Assembly: GCA_963757335.1 (NCBI GenBank)
Contig: CAVWRJ010000002.1
Location: forward strand, 434,001-498,000
Length of the DNA stretch: 64,000 nucleotides
Direction of reading: 5' to 3'
Source of the DNA: DASQPA01 sp963757335
GTDB taxonomy: Bacteria; Acidobacteriota; Thermoanaerobaculia; Multivoradales; UBA5704
The first letter of the stretch is position 1. Each line of letters starts with the position of its first letter. Below are positions 43,713-51,329 of this stretch, piece by piece. Position numbers and translations under genes: made by a program. The notes below the pieces were generated by a model, which saw only the letters and a program-made list of their open reading frames with translations, was not told the DNA's origin and made no database searches.

Positions 43713-46700
43713 ATGAGATCGAGGCTAGGTCTGAAATCCCTGGGAGCTCTGCTGGTTGCGAGCGCGGCCCTGCTGCCGATCGCAGGGGCCGCTCCCCAGG
43801 ACAAGGTGGCGGTGGCGGCGCCGGGCAAGGCGCCCGCGCCTCCCGTCAAGGTGGGCACGCCACCACCCCAGCCGCTCCCGCCGGAGTGCACCGGAATCCC
43901 CCTGCCGAGCTCGATGGCGTTCGAGAAGTCGCGGTATGAAGCTACCCTCGGGCGCTTCCTGCGCTCCAAGTGCTACGGCCTCCTGGGCTGGCAACACGAC
44001 GCGGAAATCCGCTCGACCGGCCCCACCAGCGCCGCTCTGGACTCCGAGAAAGATCCCCATCTGCCCGTCTGGAAGACCACCAACCTGGGCACCCACGGTA
44101 CCGTCGTCATCTACTACTCGCCGGACGTCTTCCGCTGGCTGTGCGAGGGGGACGCGGCGCACGAGCGGCGCTTCGTCAACCAGTGCAAGGCCGCCTGCAA
44201 AAACTGCCGGCTGAACGCAGGGGATCTCGCCCGCCAGCCCCGCGGCCCGATCGCCGATGGCTCCATGATCGTCAAGCTGATGTACGGCAATACCACGGCC
44301 GAAATCCTGGAGAACCCGAAGGTTCCCGACCAGGACCCGGCGTTTATCGCCCTCATGGTCAAGGACGCCCGCGACACCCGGGACGGCTGGTTCTGGGGCT
44401 CGTGGAGCCCCACCGACACCGAGGCCTCGCAGCTCGACTGGCCGCCGCCGGCGAACCTGCCCTACCCGTGGATGGGTTCCGGCTACTACTGTCTCAACTG
44501 CCACGCCTCGGCCCAGGACGAATCGACTTTCTCCCATCTCAACAACATCCTGGGCGATCCCGACACCTTCCTGAAGTACTACTTCCAGGATCAACCACCG
44601 ATCGCCGGCGAGCCGCAGCAGAAGGCGCTCCAGACCCTCTCCGCCCACGAGCGGTTCGAGCCTTTGGAAGAGCTGCAGCTCAAAATCGCCAACGCTGGCG
44701 TGACGTGGAACAAGGTCCCCTGGCCGAACCCGGCGGTGATGCGGGTCAGCCCGCCGCTCATCGACTATTCGAACGCCTTCGTGAATACCTTCGGCGCGCC
44801 GGTCGTCAAGCAGCCGGACGGCAAGGAGATCACCACCCTCTACTTCCCGCCCGAGGTCTACGACCATGCCGTGGCCAAGCCCGGCGGTCCCCCACTCTTT
44901 CTCACCTCCGACCAGTGCCTCGGCTGCCATGCCGCGGGCGGGACCGGCCTGCATTTCGACATGACGGTGCAGCAGCCGGATCAAAAGGCCTATCAAAACC
45001 TCATCAACATCGCCCCCTACGGCGAGTGGCGCGGCTCCCCCATGGGCCTCGCCGGACGGGACCCGATCTTCTTCTCGCAGCTGGAGACCGAGCAGAAAGT
45101 CCACCCCGCCCTGGCCCCACTGGCCTCGGACGTCTGCCTGCACTGCCACGGCGTCATGGGGCAGCGGCAGTTCTGCCTCGACCAGTTCGTGGGCAATCCC
45201 AAGGCCAACGAGATCTGCAGCAACACCAATCTCACCGGCCTCAACGACAACTCGCAGCCCATCGTGCCCCGTAAGCTGTTCTCAAGGGAGCAGGTGAAGG
45301 CGATCCCCTACCTCGCGATGACCGACGAACAGAAGAAGAACTCGCTCTACGGCGGTCTCGCCAGAGACGGCGTTTCGTGCGCCACCTGCCACCACATCGA
45401 CGCCGACAACGCCGCCGGCCGGGCCCCGATCGGCAACACCTTCACCGGCGACTTCAGGGTCGGCGCGACCGCTGAGATCCAGGGTCCCTTCGACAAGCCG
45501 CAGCAGGTGCCGATGGACCATTCCCTCGGCGCGAAGCCGGTCGAGTATCCGCTCGAACGATCGTCCGCCGTCTGCGGCAGCTGTCACAGCGTCGTGCTGC
45601 CGGTCTTCAACGGCAATACTCCCTGGGTGCGTCCGGGGACCCCGAAGCCCGCGATCATCCTCGAACAGGGCACCTACCCGGAGTGGGTCTTCAGCGACTT
45701 CGGAGTCGAGGGCGGCGCGAATTTCCGGTCGTGCCAGAACTGCCACATGGGTACTACCTACCCGGGCGTGGGAACGCTGACCACGAAGATCGCCTCGATT
45801 CAAGAAGCGAGCAACATGCCGCAGACGGAGGGCCGGTTGCCGCGGTCGGACATCGACCTCCAGCCCCGTTCGCCCTTCGCTCGCCACACTCTCGTGGGCC
45901 TGAACGTCTTCTTCAACCAGTTCGCCCAGCAGTTCCCGGACATCCTCGGCATCCGCATCCAGGACCCCATGCTGGGGGCAAGAGGGGTGACACCGCTCGC
46001 GACCTCCTACAACTCGATGATCCAGCAGGCGGACAACGAGACGGCGGAGGTGTCGGTCACCAGCGTGGACGCCCGGCCCCTTCAGCTGATCGCCAAGGTC
46101 CGGGTGACGAACAAGGCCGGGCACAAGTTCCCCTCGGGCGTCAGCTTCCGCCGCGCCTTCCTAACCTTCGAGGTGCTGGATGCCGCCGGCCGCCCCCTCT
46201 GGGTCTCGGGCCGCGTCAATTCGACCGGCGTCCTGGTCGACACCCAGAACCAGCCGGTCGCCGGCGAATTCATGTGGCGGAGCAATTGCCAAACCGGTGG
46301 GGAGGCCGAGCAGCGATTCCAGCCCCACTACCTGACGATCGACCGCGAGGACCAGGTGCAGATCTTCCAGGAGCTAGTGCGCGATCCCCAGAACCGGCTG
46401 ACCACGAGCTTCCTGGCGCTCGCCAACAAGGTGAAGGACAACCGGCTCCTCCCCTACGGCTGGCGGCCGAGCGTCGAGCTCGCCAGGAGCGCGGGGCTCG
46501 GGAGCTCCAAGTTCCCGGCCGAGGAGCTCGTGGAGGAGATCCTCCCCAAGCTGCCGGACGGCAGGGGAGGCGAGGTGAAGGACCCCTGGTACGAGCCGAA
46601 ATCGACCGGCGGCATGGGCGGTGGCGGCGACGAGTTGACCTACTCGGTTCGCACCGCGGATTTGAAGGGCAGCAGGCCGGCCAGCGTGCGGGCGACGCTC

Positions 46701-46892
46701 TACTACCAGTCCATTCCGCCCTCCTATCTCCAGGATCGCTTCTGCACCACCCCCCAGTCGCCGGACACCTCCCGCCTCTTCTTCGTGGCGGGCCACGCCA
46801 ACTTCAGCGGCACGAGAGCCGAGGACTGGAAGCTCCTGGTGGTCTCCTCGGGGAAGGTGACGATAGGAGGGAACGCGCCGGCCAGCCGCTGA
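43713..46892 (+). CDS. Six-haem c-type cytochrome with P460-like region
   Basis: 1059 residues from the ATG at 43713 (GGAGAG upstream); the frame is open further back, over the repeat array, but without a signal peptide. A signal peptide (LGALLVASAALLPIAGA) directs export. Six CxxCH haem sites lie at residues 260, 402, 475, 556, 621 and 674. Ahead of them, residues ~130-250 resemble cytochrome P460 (SMIVKLMYGNTTAEIL, DGWFWGSWSP). The last ~350 residues carry no haem (TNKAGHKFPSGVSFRRAFL). It is periplasmic and presumably moves electrons or carries out haem redox chemistry; no partner genes are adjacent. The exact reaction cannot be assigned. Confidence 0.85.
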   Translation: MRSRLGLKSLGALLVASAALLPIAGAAPQDKVAVAAPGKAPAPPVKVGTPPPQPLPPECTGIPLPSSMAFEKSRYEATLGRFLRSKCYGLLGWQHDAEIRSTGPTSAALDSEKDPHLPVWKTTNLGTHGTVVIYYSPDVFRWLCEGDAAHERRFVNQCKAACKNCRLNAGDLARQPRGPIADGSMIVKLMYGNTTAEILENPKVPDQDPAFIALMVKDARDTRDGWFWGSWSPTDTEASQLDWPPPANLPYPWMGSGYYCLNCHASAQDESTFSHLNNILGDPDTFLKYYFQDQPPIAGEPQQKALQTLSAHERFEPLEELQLKIANAGVTWNKVPWPNPAVMRVSPPLIDYSNAFVNTFGAPVVKQPDGKEITTLYFPPEVYDHAVAKPGGPPLFLTSDQCLGCHAAGGTGLHFDMTVQQPDQKAYQNLINIAPYGEWRGSPMGLAGRDPIFFSQLETEQKVHPALAPLASDVCLHCHGVMGQRQFCLDQFVGNPKANEICSNTNLTGLNDNSQPIVPRKLFSREQVKAIPYLAMTDEQKKNSLYGGLARDGVSCATCHHIDADNAAGRAPIGNTFTGDFRVGATAEIQGPFDKPQQVPMDHSLGAKPVEYPLERSSAVCGSCHSVVLPVFNGNTPWVRPGTPKPAIILEQGTYPEWVFSDFGVEGGANFRSCQNCHMGTTYPGVGTLTTKIASIQEASNMPQTEGRLPRSDIDLQPRSPFARHTLVGLNVFFNQFAQQFPDILGIRIQDPMLGARGVTPLATSYNSMIQQADNETAEVSVTSVDARPLQLIAKVRVTNKAGHKFPSGVSFRRAFLTFEVLDAAGRPLWVSGRVNSTGVLVDTQNQPVAGEFMWRSNCQTGGEAEQRFQPHYLTIDREDQVQIFQELVRDPQNRLTTSFLALANKVKDNRLLPYGWRPSVELARSAGLGSSKFPAEELVEEILPKLPDGRGGEVKDPWYEPKSTGGMGGGGDELTYSVRTADLKGSRPASVRATLYYQSIPPSYLQDRFCTTPQSPDTSRLFFVAGHANFSGTRAEDWKLLVVSSGKVTIGGNAPASR

Positions 46893-46905
46893 AGGACGTG
46901 AGACC

Positions 46906-46936
46906 GGGGTGAGGAGGCCGGCAAGCCCCTCACCCC
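46906..46936. terminator. Hairpin between convergent genes
   Basis: GGGGTGAGG (46906-46914) pairs perfectly with CCTCACCCC (46928-46936). It lies between the cytochrome stop and the end of the minus-strand gene at 46947, and is probably a shared terminator. No strong T-tract. Confidence 0.5.
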
Positions 46937-46946
46937 AGTTTGGCCT

Positions 46947-47381
46947 CTATTCAGGAGGCAGAGGAGGCGCTCGGCGCCCTCTGGCTTTCGAGTTGTCGAG
47001 TTGCACCTCCTCCCGGGTTTCTGTCGAAACGCAGACATGATCGTTCGTGAACGCCTCACGCCACACATAACCGGCCGAACAGGTATCCGCGCCGTAGTCT
47101 CCCCCGGAGGAGTTCCGCCGGGCGTCGGCCTGGCGGTTGTCGTCCGCGGCTTGCTGCCGGACCTCCGGGAGGACGCAGACGTGATCCTCTGGCTCGGCCT
47201 CGCGCCATACGAAGCCCGGGCGGCAGGCATCGTAAGCGACAATCTTCTTGGGCTCGGGCCGCCTCGCGCAGGCGCTCCAACCGAGTCCCGACACCCCTAA
47301 GGCGAGGACGGCGATCCAGGCTCCCGCCCTCACCGCCGGCAGCTGGGCAGCCGGCTCCCTTCGCCCTCTGTTCTGGCTCAT
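46947..47381 (-). CDS. Secreted protein with two CxPGFVWREA-type repeats
   Basis: 144 residues. A hydrophobic segment (AVLALGVSGLGWSACA) may be a signal peptide or lipobox-like anchor. Two copies of a ~40-residue unit follow: ACRPGFVWREAEPEDHVCVLP then TCSAGYVWREAFTNDHVCVST, each with two Cys and the invariant VWREA and DHVCV. Each unit probably forms one disulphide. Similar repeats occur in actinobacterial and other secreted proteins of unknown role. It is convergent with the cytochrome gene. Confidence 0.75.
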   Translation of the reverse strand: MSQNRGRREPAAQLPAVRAGAWIAVLALGVSGLGWSACARRPEPKKIVAYDACRPGFVWREAEPEDHVCVLPEVRQQAADDNRQADARRNSSGGDYGADTCSAGYVWREAFTNDHVCVSTETREEVQLDNSKARGRRAPPLPPE

Positions 47382-47444
47382 GATTCCTCCCTAGGGTTCC
47401 AATTCCTGCCGAGATCATAGCGTCTCCACGGCCAGGGCTGACGG

Positions 47445-47479
47445 TTGACGAGCCATGACGGCTGACGTTATAGTCAGCC
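47445..47479 (+). promoter_or_regulatory. higBA promoter and dyad operator
   Basis: TTGACG (47445-47450), 18-nt spacer, TATAGT (47469-47474). A perfect dyad GGCTGAC-gttata-GTCAGCC (47460-47466, 47473-47479) straddles the -10 box, a likely HigA site. The predicted transcription start falls on the GTG at 47481. Confidence 0.65.
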
Positions 47480-47480
47480 C

Positions 47481-47762
47481 GTGATCAGATCGTTCAGGAG
47501 CCGTGCGGCTCAGGAGATCTGGCACGGAGAGGTCGCCCGCAAGCTGCCGCATCAGATGCAGACCGTGGCGCGGCGGAAACTTCGGATGCTGAACAACGCT
47601 CAGAGCTTAGACGATCTCAGGGTCCCTCCGGGGAACCGCCTCGAAGCTCTGCACGGCGACCGGGCCGGCCGGTTCAGCATCCGTATCAACGACCAGTGGC
47701 GCATCTGCTTCGAGTGGCGTGGCTCCGACGCTTTCGAAGTGGAGATCGTGGATTACCACTGA
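47481..47762 (+). CDS. higB: HigB-like toxin (RelE/ParE superfamily)
   Basis: 93 residues from a GTG. It matches the HigB plasmid-maintenance-killer type: GNRLEALHGDRAGRFSIRIN and DQWRICFEWRGSDAFEVEIV, with the basic residues of the ribosome-dependent mRNA interferase. The toxin precedes the antitoxin, the usual order for higBA. The start has no Shine-Dalgarno, consistent with the leaderless promoter directly upstream. The length is normal and no residues seem missing. Confidence 0.9.
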   Translation: MIRSFRSRAAQEIWHGEVARKLPHQMQTVARRKLRMLNNAQSLDDLRVPPGNRLEALHGDRAGRFSIRINDQWRICFEWRGSDAFEVEIVDYH

Positions 47763-47774
47763 CCAGGAGCGATC

Positions 47775-48077
47775 ATGGCGAAGAAACTCCCCAATATTCA
47801 TCCCGGTGAGATCCTGCTCGAGGAGTTCCTGAAGCCGCTCGGGATCAGCCAGAACCGCTTGGCCCGGGAGATTCGGGTCCCGCCGCGGAGGGTCAACGAG
47901 ATCGTGCTCGGAAAACGCGCCATCACTCCCGATACCGCTCTCCGACTCGCCCGCTACTTCGCCGTCTCGGAGCGGTTCTGGCTAGGCTTGCAGATGGATT
48001 TCGATCTCGAAGAGGCGAAGGTTGCCCTGGCTGCCACCCTGGAGCGAGAGATCAAGCCCGTCGCTTCCGCCGCCTGA
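47775..48077 (+). CDS. higA: HigA-like antitoxin (XRE family)
   Basis: 100 residues, 12 nt after higB, with GGAG before the ATG. XRE HTH of the HigA type: IHPGEILLEEFLKPLGISQN, RLAREIRVPPRRVNEIVLGK and RLARYFAVSERFWLGLQ. It neutralises HigB and represses the operon, presumably at the GGCTGAC dyad overlapping the promoter. Confidence 0.92.
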   Translation: MAKKLPNIHPGEILLEEFLKPLGISQNRLAREIRVPPRRVNEIVLGKRAITPDTALRLARYFAVSERFWLGLQMDFDLEEAKVALAATLEREIKPVASAA

Positions 48078-48123
48078 AGAGAGCGGGTAGGCTCCGGGAC
48101 CCGCGGCTCCGTATTTCCCAAGG

Positions 48124-48738
48124 ATGGAGATCACTCCCCCCTCCGCGCGCCGTGAGGCGGCCAACGTGCTGCGCCTGGCGGCCGCGATCCTGCTCGTCAC
48201 CTGGGTCTACCTGGCGAACACGGCGGCGCCGCGGGGGGGCGCGGCCGCGGGCCCAAGCCTGGTCTCCTTCCAGAAGCTCTTCCGCGACCTCGGGCCACGG
48301 GAGCAGCGGATGTTCCGGGCGCTCCAGGAGGGGTTGTTGGAAGCCGAGAATCTCCGCTCGACATCCGGCGCCTGGCCGGCGCCGGCGGCCCTCGCCGAGC
48401 AGGGCATCCCACCCTTCGCCGCCGATCCGATCGTCCGGGAAAAGTACGCCTGGAGCTTCCATCGCGAGGGGATCCTCGTCAACTACCTGGGGCTTCCGGC
48501 GGCCCCGAAGGAGCCGGCCTACCTGATCCTCGTCCAGGAGCCCACCCCCGGGGCGCCCCCCGATCGCGCTCCAAACGACGAGGAGCACCACCGGCTGGCG
48601 AACGGCGACGTCCTCCACGTCTCGGTGTGGATGCACGGCGACGGCGCCAAGCTGCCCGCTGCCCTCGTCGGTCTCCCGGAGGCCGACGGCTGGACCCAGC
48701 TCCTCGCCGGCTCCTCCCCCCCACCTACCGCGCAGTGA
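48124..48738 (+). CDS. Membrane-anchored hypothetical protein upstream of the metal ABC operon
   Basis: 204 residues with one N-terminal hydrophobic helix (VLRLAAAILLVTWVYLA) and a periplasmic remainder (SFQKLFRDLGPREQRMFRAL; NYLGLPAAPKEPAYLILVQE; NGDVLHVSVWMHGD). It ends 19 nt before the substrate-binding protein, so it likely belongs to the same transport operon. It reminds me of the small DUF6162-type proteins found with Zn ABC transporters, but I cannot confirm that. A role in metal handling is inferred from context only. Confidence 0.7.
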   Translation: MEITPPSARREAANVLRLAAAILLVTWVYLANTAAPRGGAAAGPSLVSFQKLFRDLGPREQRMFRALQEGLLEAENLRSTSGAWPAPAALAEQGIPPFAADPIVREKYAWSFHREGILVNYLGLPAAPKEPAYLILVQEPTPGAPPDRAPNDEEHHRLANGDVLHVSVWMHGDGAKLPAALVGLPEADGWTQLLAGSSPPPTAQ

Positions 48739-48757
48739 TCGCAAGGAGATGATGTCG

Positions 48758-49663
48758 ATGAAGAGATGGATGACGAGCCTCGCCCTGGGCCTCTCGCTTC
48801 TGGCGGTGGCTATCGCGGTGGCCGCGGGCGCCGCGCCAGCGAAGCTGAAGATCGGGGTGACCCTCCACCCCTACTACTCCTGGACGACGAACGTCGTGGG
48901 CAACCTCCCAGGCATTGAAGTCCGCCCCATCCTCCCCGGGGAGATCGACGCCGGCGACTACCAGCCGCGGCCGGAGGACATCAAGAAGCTCGCCGATCTG
49001 GACGCCATCGTCGTCAACGGCATCGGCCACGACGACTTCATCTTTCCCATGATCAAAGCCTCAGGGAACAAGAAGCTCCTCGTCATAAGGCCGAACGCGG
49101 AGACGCCGCAGATCCGGGCGATTCATAGCAATGGGGGGGGAAATGCGGTCAACTCGCACACCTTCATCTCTTTCACCAACGCCATCCAGCAGACCTATGC
49201 GATCGAGAAGGCCCTGGCGAAGCTCCGGCCGGATCTGGCCGCCGGCTTTCAGAAAAATGCCGCCGACTACGCCCGGCGGCTGCGGACGATCAAGGCGAAG
49301 GCCGCCGCCCAGCTCGCCGACGCCAAGATCACCCGGGTGGTGACGGTGCACGACGGCTATGGCTACCTCCTCCAGGAGTTCGGCCTGGAAGTGGCCGGGG
49401 TGGTGCAGCCGGCGCACGGCCTCACCCCCTCGGCGACCGAGCTCGAGGACATGGTGAAGCTTTTGAAACGCGAGAAAATCAAGGTGGTCTTCAGCGAGGA
49501 GAGCTTCCCGGCGCCGCTCTTGAAGGTGCTCAAGGATGAAACCGGGGTCAAGGTCTACCTCATCAGCCACATCGCCTCGGGCGCCTATACGCCGGACAAG
49601 TTCGAAAAGGAGATGCAGAGAAACGTCGATACCATGATCCGGGCCCTGGTCAAGGAAAACTGA
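48758..49663 (+). CDS. Metal ABC transporter substrate-binding protein (ZnuA/TroA-like)
   Basis: About 301 residues. AAGGAG is followed by Met codons at 48749, 48752 and 48758; the last has normal spacing and starts a clean signal peptide (MKRWMTSLALGLSLLAVAIA). The cluster-9 fold is shown by VTLHPYYSWTTNVVG (first metal His), VNGIGHDDFIFPMI, HTFISFTNAIQQ and FSEESFPAPLLKVLKDE. The His-rich loop of classical ZnuA is missing, so Zn, Mn or another divalent metal is possible. It delivers metal in the periplasm to the permease encoded two genes downstream. Confidence 0.88.
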   Translation: MKRWMTSLALGLSLLAVAIAVAAGAAPAKLKIGVTLHPYYSWTTNVVGNLPGIEVRPILPGEIDAGDYQPRPEDIKKLADLDAIVVNGIGHDDFIFPMIKASGNKKLLVIRPNAETPQIRAIHSNGGGNAVNSHTFISFTNAIQQTYAIEKALAKLRPDLAAGFQKNAADYARRLRTIKAKAAAQLADAKITRVVTVHDGYGYLLQEFGLEVAGVVQPAHGLTPSATELEDMVKLLKREKIKVVFSEESFPAPLLKVLKDETGVKVYLISHIASGAYTPDKFEKEMQRNVDTMIRALVKEN

Positions 49664-50394
49664 TGGAAGAGCCGCCGCTCCTCGCGGTCCGTGGCCTCGG
49701 CGTCCGCCACGGGCGGGAGGTCCTCCTCGATCGGGTCGACCTCGCCGTCCGCCGGGGATCGATCCACGTCCTGGTCGGACCGAACGGGGCGGGCAAGAGC
49801 ACGCTCCTCGCCGGCATCCTCGGCCGGACGGCGTTCACCGGCTCGATCGTGGCCAACTGGCGGGGGGCGGGGCGGATCGGCTACCTGCCGCAGTCGTTCG
49901 CCGTCGACCGCACCCTACCGGTGACGGTGACTGACTTCCTCGCCCTCGCCCGCCAGCGCCGGCCGGTCTGCTTCGGGGTCGAGCGCGGGACCCGCGGCAG
50001 GATCGAAGGGCTGCTCGCGCGGGTCGGCCTCTCGGGCCTCGGGGATCGGATGCTCTCGGTCCTCTCGGGCGGCGAGCTCAAGCGGGTGCTGCTCGCGAAC
50101 GCCATCGACCCCCCGCCGGAGCTCCTCCTCCTCGACGAGCCCGCGGCCGGTCTCGACGAGATGGCGGTCGGTCAATTGGAGGAGATTCTCCTCGCCCTCA
50201 AGCGGGAGACGGGGCTCACCGTGCTCATGGTGTCCCACGATCTCGACCAGGTGCGCCGCCTGGCCGACCGGGTGACGCTCTTGAACCGCACCGTCGAGCG
50301 GGACGGCCCGCCCGAGGAGGTGCTGACCGCCGATCTCCCGGCGACCCTCCTCGCGGCCCGCTGGGCCGGACCTGTCGTATCGACCCCATCATGA
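49663..50394 (+). CDS. Metal ABC transporter ATP-binding protein (ZnuC-like)
   Basis: 243 residues, start codon overlapping the previous stop by one base. Walker A GPNGAGKSTLL, signature LSGGELKRVLLA, Walker B LLLLDEPAAGLD and the switch His in VLMVSHDLDQVRRL are all intact. Cluster-9 family ATPase that powers import. It overlaps the permease gene by 4 nt (ATGA), so the three transport subunits are translationally coupled. Confidence 0.92.
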   Translation: MEEPPLLAVRGLGVRHGREVLLDRVDLAVRRGSIHVLVGPNGAGKSTLLAGILGRTAFTGSIVANWRGAGRIGYLPQSFAVDRTLPVTVTDFLALARQRRPVCFGVERGTRGRIEGLLARVGLSGLGDRMLSVLSGGELKRVLLANAIDPPPELLLLDEPAAGLDEMAVGQLEEILLALKRETGLTVLMVSHDLDQVRRLADRVTLLNRTVERDGPPEEVLTADLPATLLAARWAGPVVSTPS

Positions 50395-51308
50395 TGGAAA
50401 CCTTTTACGCCTGGATCGCGGCACAGGCCCGGGCCGGCCACCTGCCGGCGGATTTCCAGTACGCCTTTTTAGTCCGCGGCGTTCTCTCGGTGCTCGTCCT
50501 AGCGCCGCTCCTCGGAGGGATCAGCCATCTGGTCGTCGCCCGCCGGATGGCGTTCTTCAGCGCCGCCTTGGGCCAGGCGGCGTTGACCGGTCTCTCGATC
50601 GCCCTCCTCCTGGGCGAGCCGCTCAACGCCCCCTACGGCGGGATCTTCGCCTTCTGCCTCCTCTCCGCCCTGGGAATGGTCTACGTCAAGCGGCGCTCGA
50701 CCCTCCCGCCGGACACCCTGATCGGGGTCTTCCTCGCTCTCACCCTGGGGCTCGGCATCTGTCTCCTGGTCGCGGTGACCCGGCGTTTCAACATCCACCA
50801 GGTCGAGTCGGCGATGTTCGGCAGCCTCTTGACGGTGACCGACGGCGACCTCGCCCTCCTCGTCTGTGCCGGAGCGCTGGTCCTCGTCCTCCTCGCCCGG
50901 GAGTACAACGGCCTCCTCCTCGACAGCCTCTCCCCCGCCCTCGCCGGGGTGGAGGAGGTCGATTCGGCTTACGTCGAGTACCTCTTCGCGGTGCTCCTGA
51001 CAGTCGCCATCGTCGTCAGCTTGAAGGTGATCGGGGCGCTCCTCGTCGAGGCCCTGGTGGTAGTGCCGGCGGCGGCGGCGCGGAACCTCGCCCGCAGCAC
51101 CCGCGCCTATCTCGTCTGGAGCGTCGTCATCGCTTTCCTGGCGGGCGTGGGCGGGCTCGGCATCTCCACCCGTCTCCTCGTTCCCACCGGCGGCGCGGTG
51201 GTTCTGGCGCTCAGCCTGCTCTTCTTCGTCACCCTGGCGGTGGGGGCGTTACGGCTCAAGGCGGGTGGGAAACGGAGAGGGCGGCCTCCTCGGCCGCCCT
51301 CTCTCTAA
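50391..51308 (+). CDS. Metal ABC transporter permease (ZnuB-like)
   Basis: 305 residues with about eight or nine hydrophobic helices (LSVLVLAPLLGGISHLVVA, FFSAALGQAALTGLSIAL, LIGVFLALTLGLGICLLVA, VIGALLVEALVVVPAAAA). The motif ALGQAALTGL and the helix VVVPAAAARNLA are typical of the ABC-3 permease family. The C-terminal tail GKRRGRPPRPPSL is encoded by the inverted repeat that also looks like the operon terminator, an overlap of function. Confidence 0.9.
   Translation: MMETFYAWIAAQARAGHLPADFQYAFLVRGVLSVLVLAPLLGGISHLVVARRMAFFSAALGQAALTGLSIALLLGEPLNAPYGGIFAFCLLSALGMVYVKRRSTLPPDTLIGVFLALTLGLGICLLVAVTRRFNIHQVESAMFGSLLTVTDGDLALLVCAGALVLVLLAREYNGLLLDSLSPALAGVEEVDSAYVEYLFAVLLTVAIVVSLKVIGALLVEALVVVPAAAARNLARSTRAYLVWSVVIAFLAGVGGLGISTRLLVPTGGAVVLALSLLFFVTLAVGALRLKAGGKRRGRPPRPPSL
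51275..51303. terminator. Terminator-like hairpin overlapping the permease stop
   Basis: GAGAGGGCGGCC (51275-51286) pairs perfectly with GGCCGCCCTCTC (51292-51303) around a 5-nt loop. It spans the last coding triplets and ends 2 nt before the TAA at 51306. It lies between the convergent metal operon and propeller genes. Confidence 0.65.
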
Positions 51309-51329
51309 ACCCCTGTAGCTCGCCTCCCG

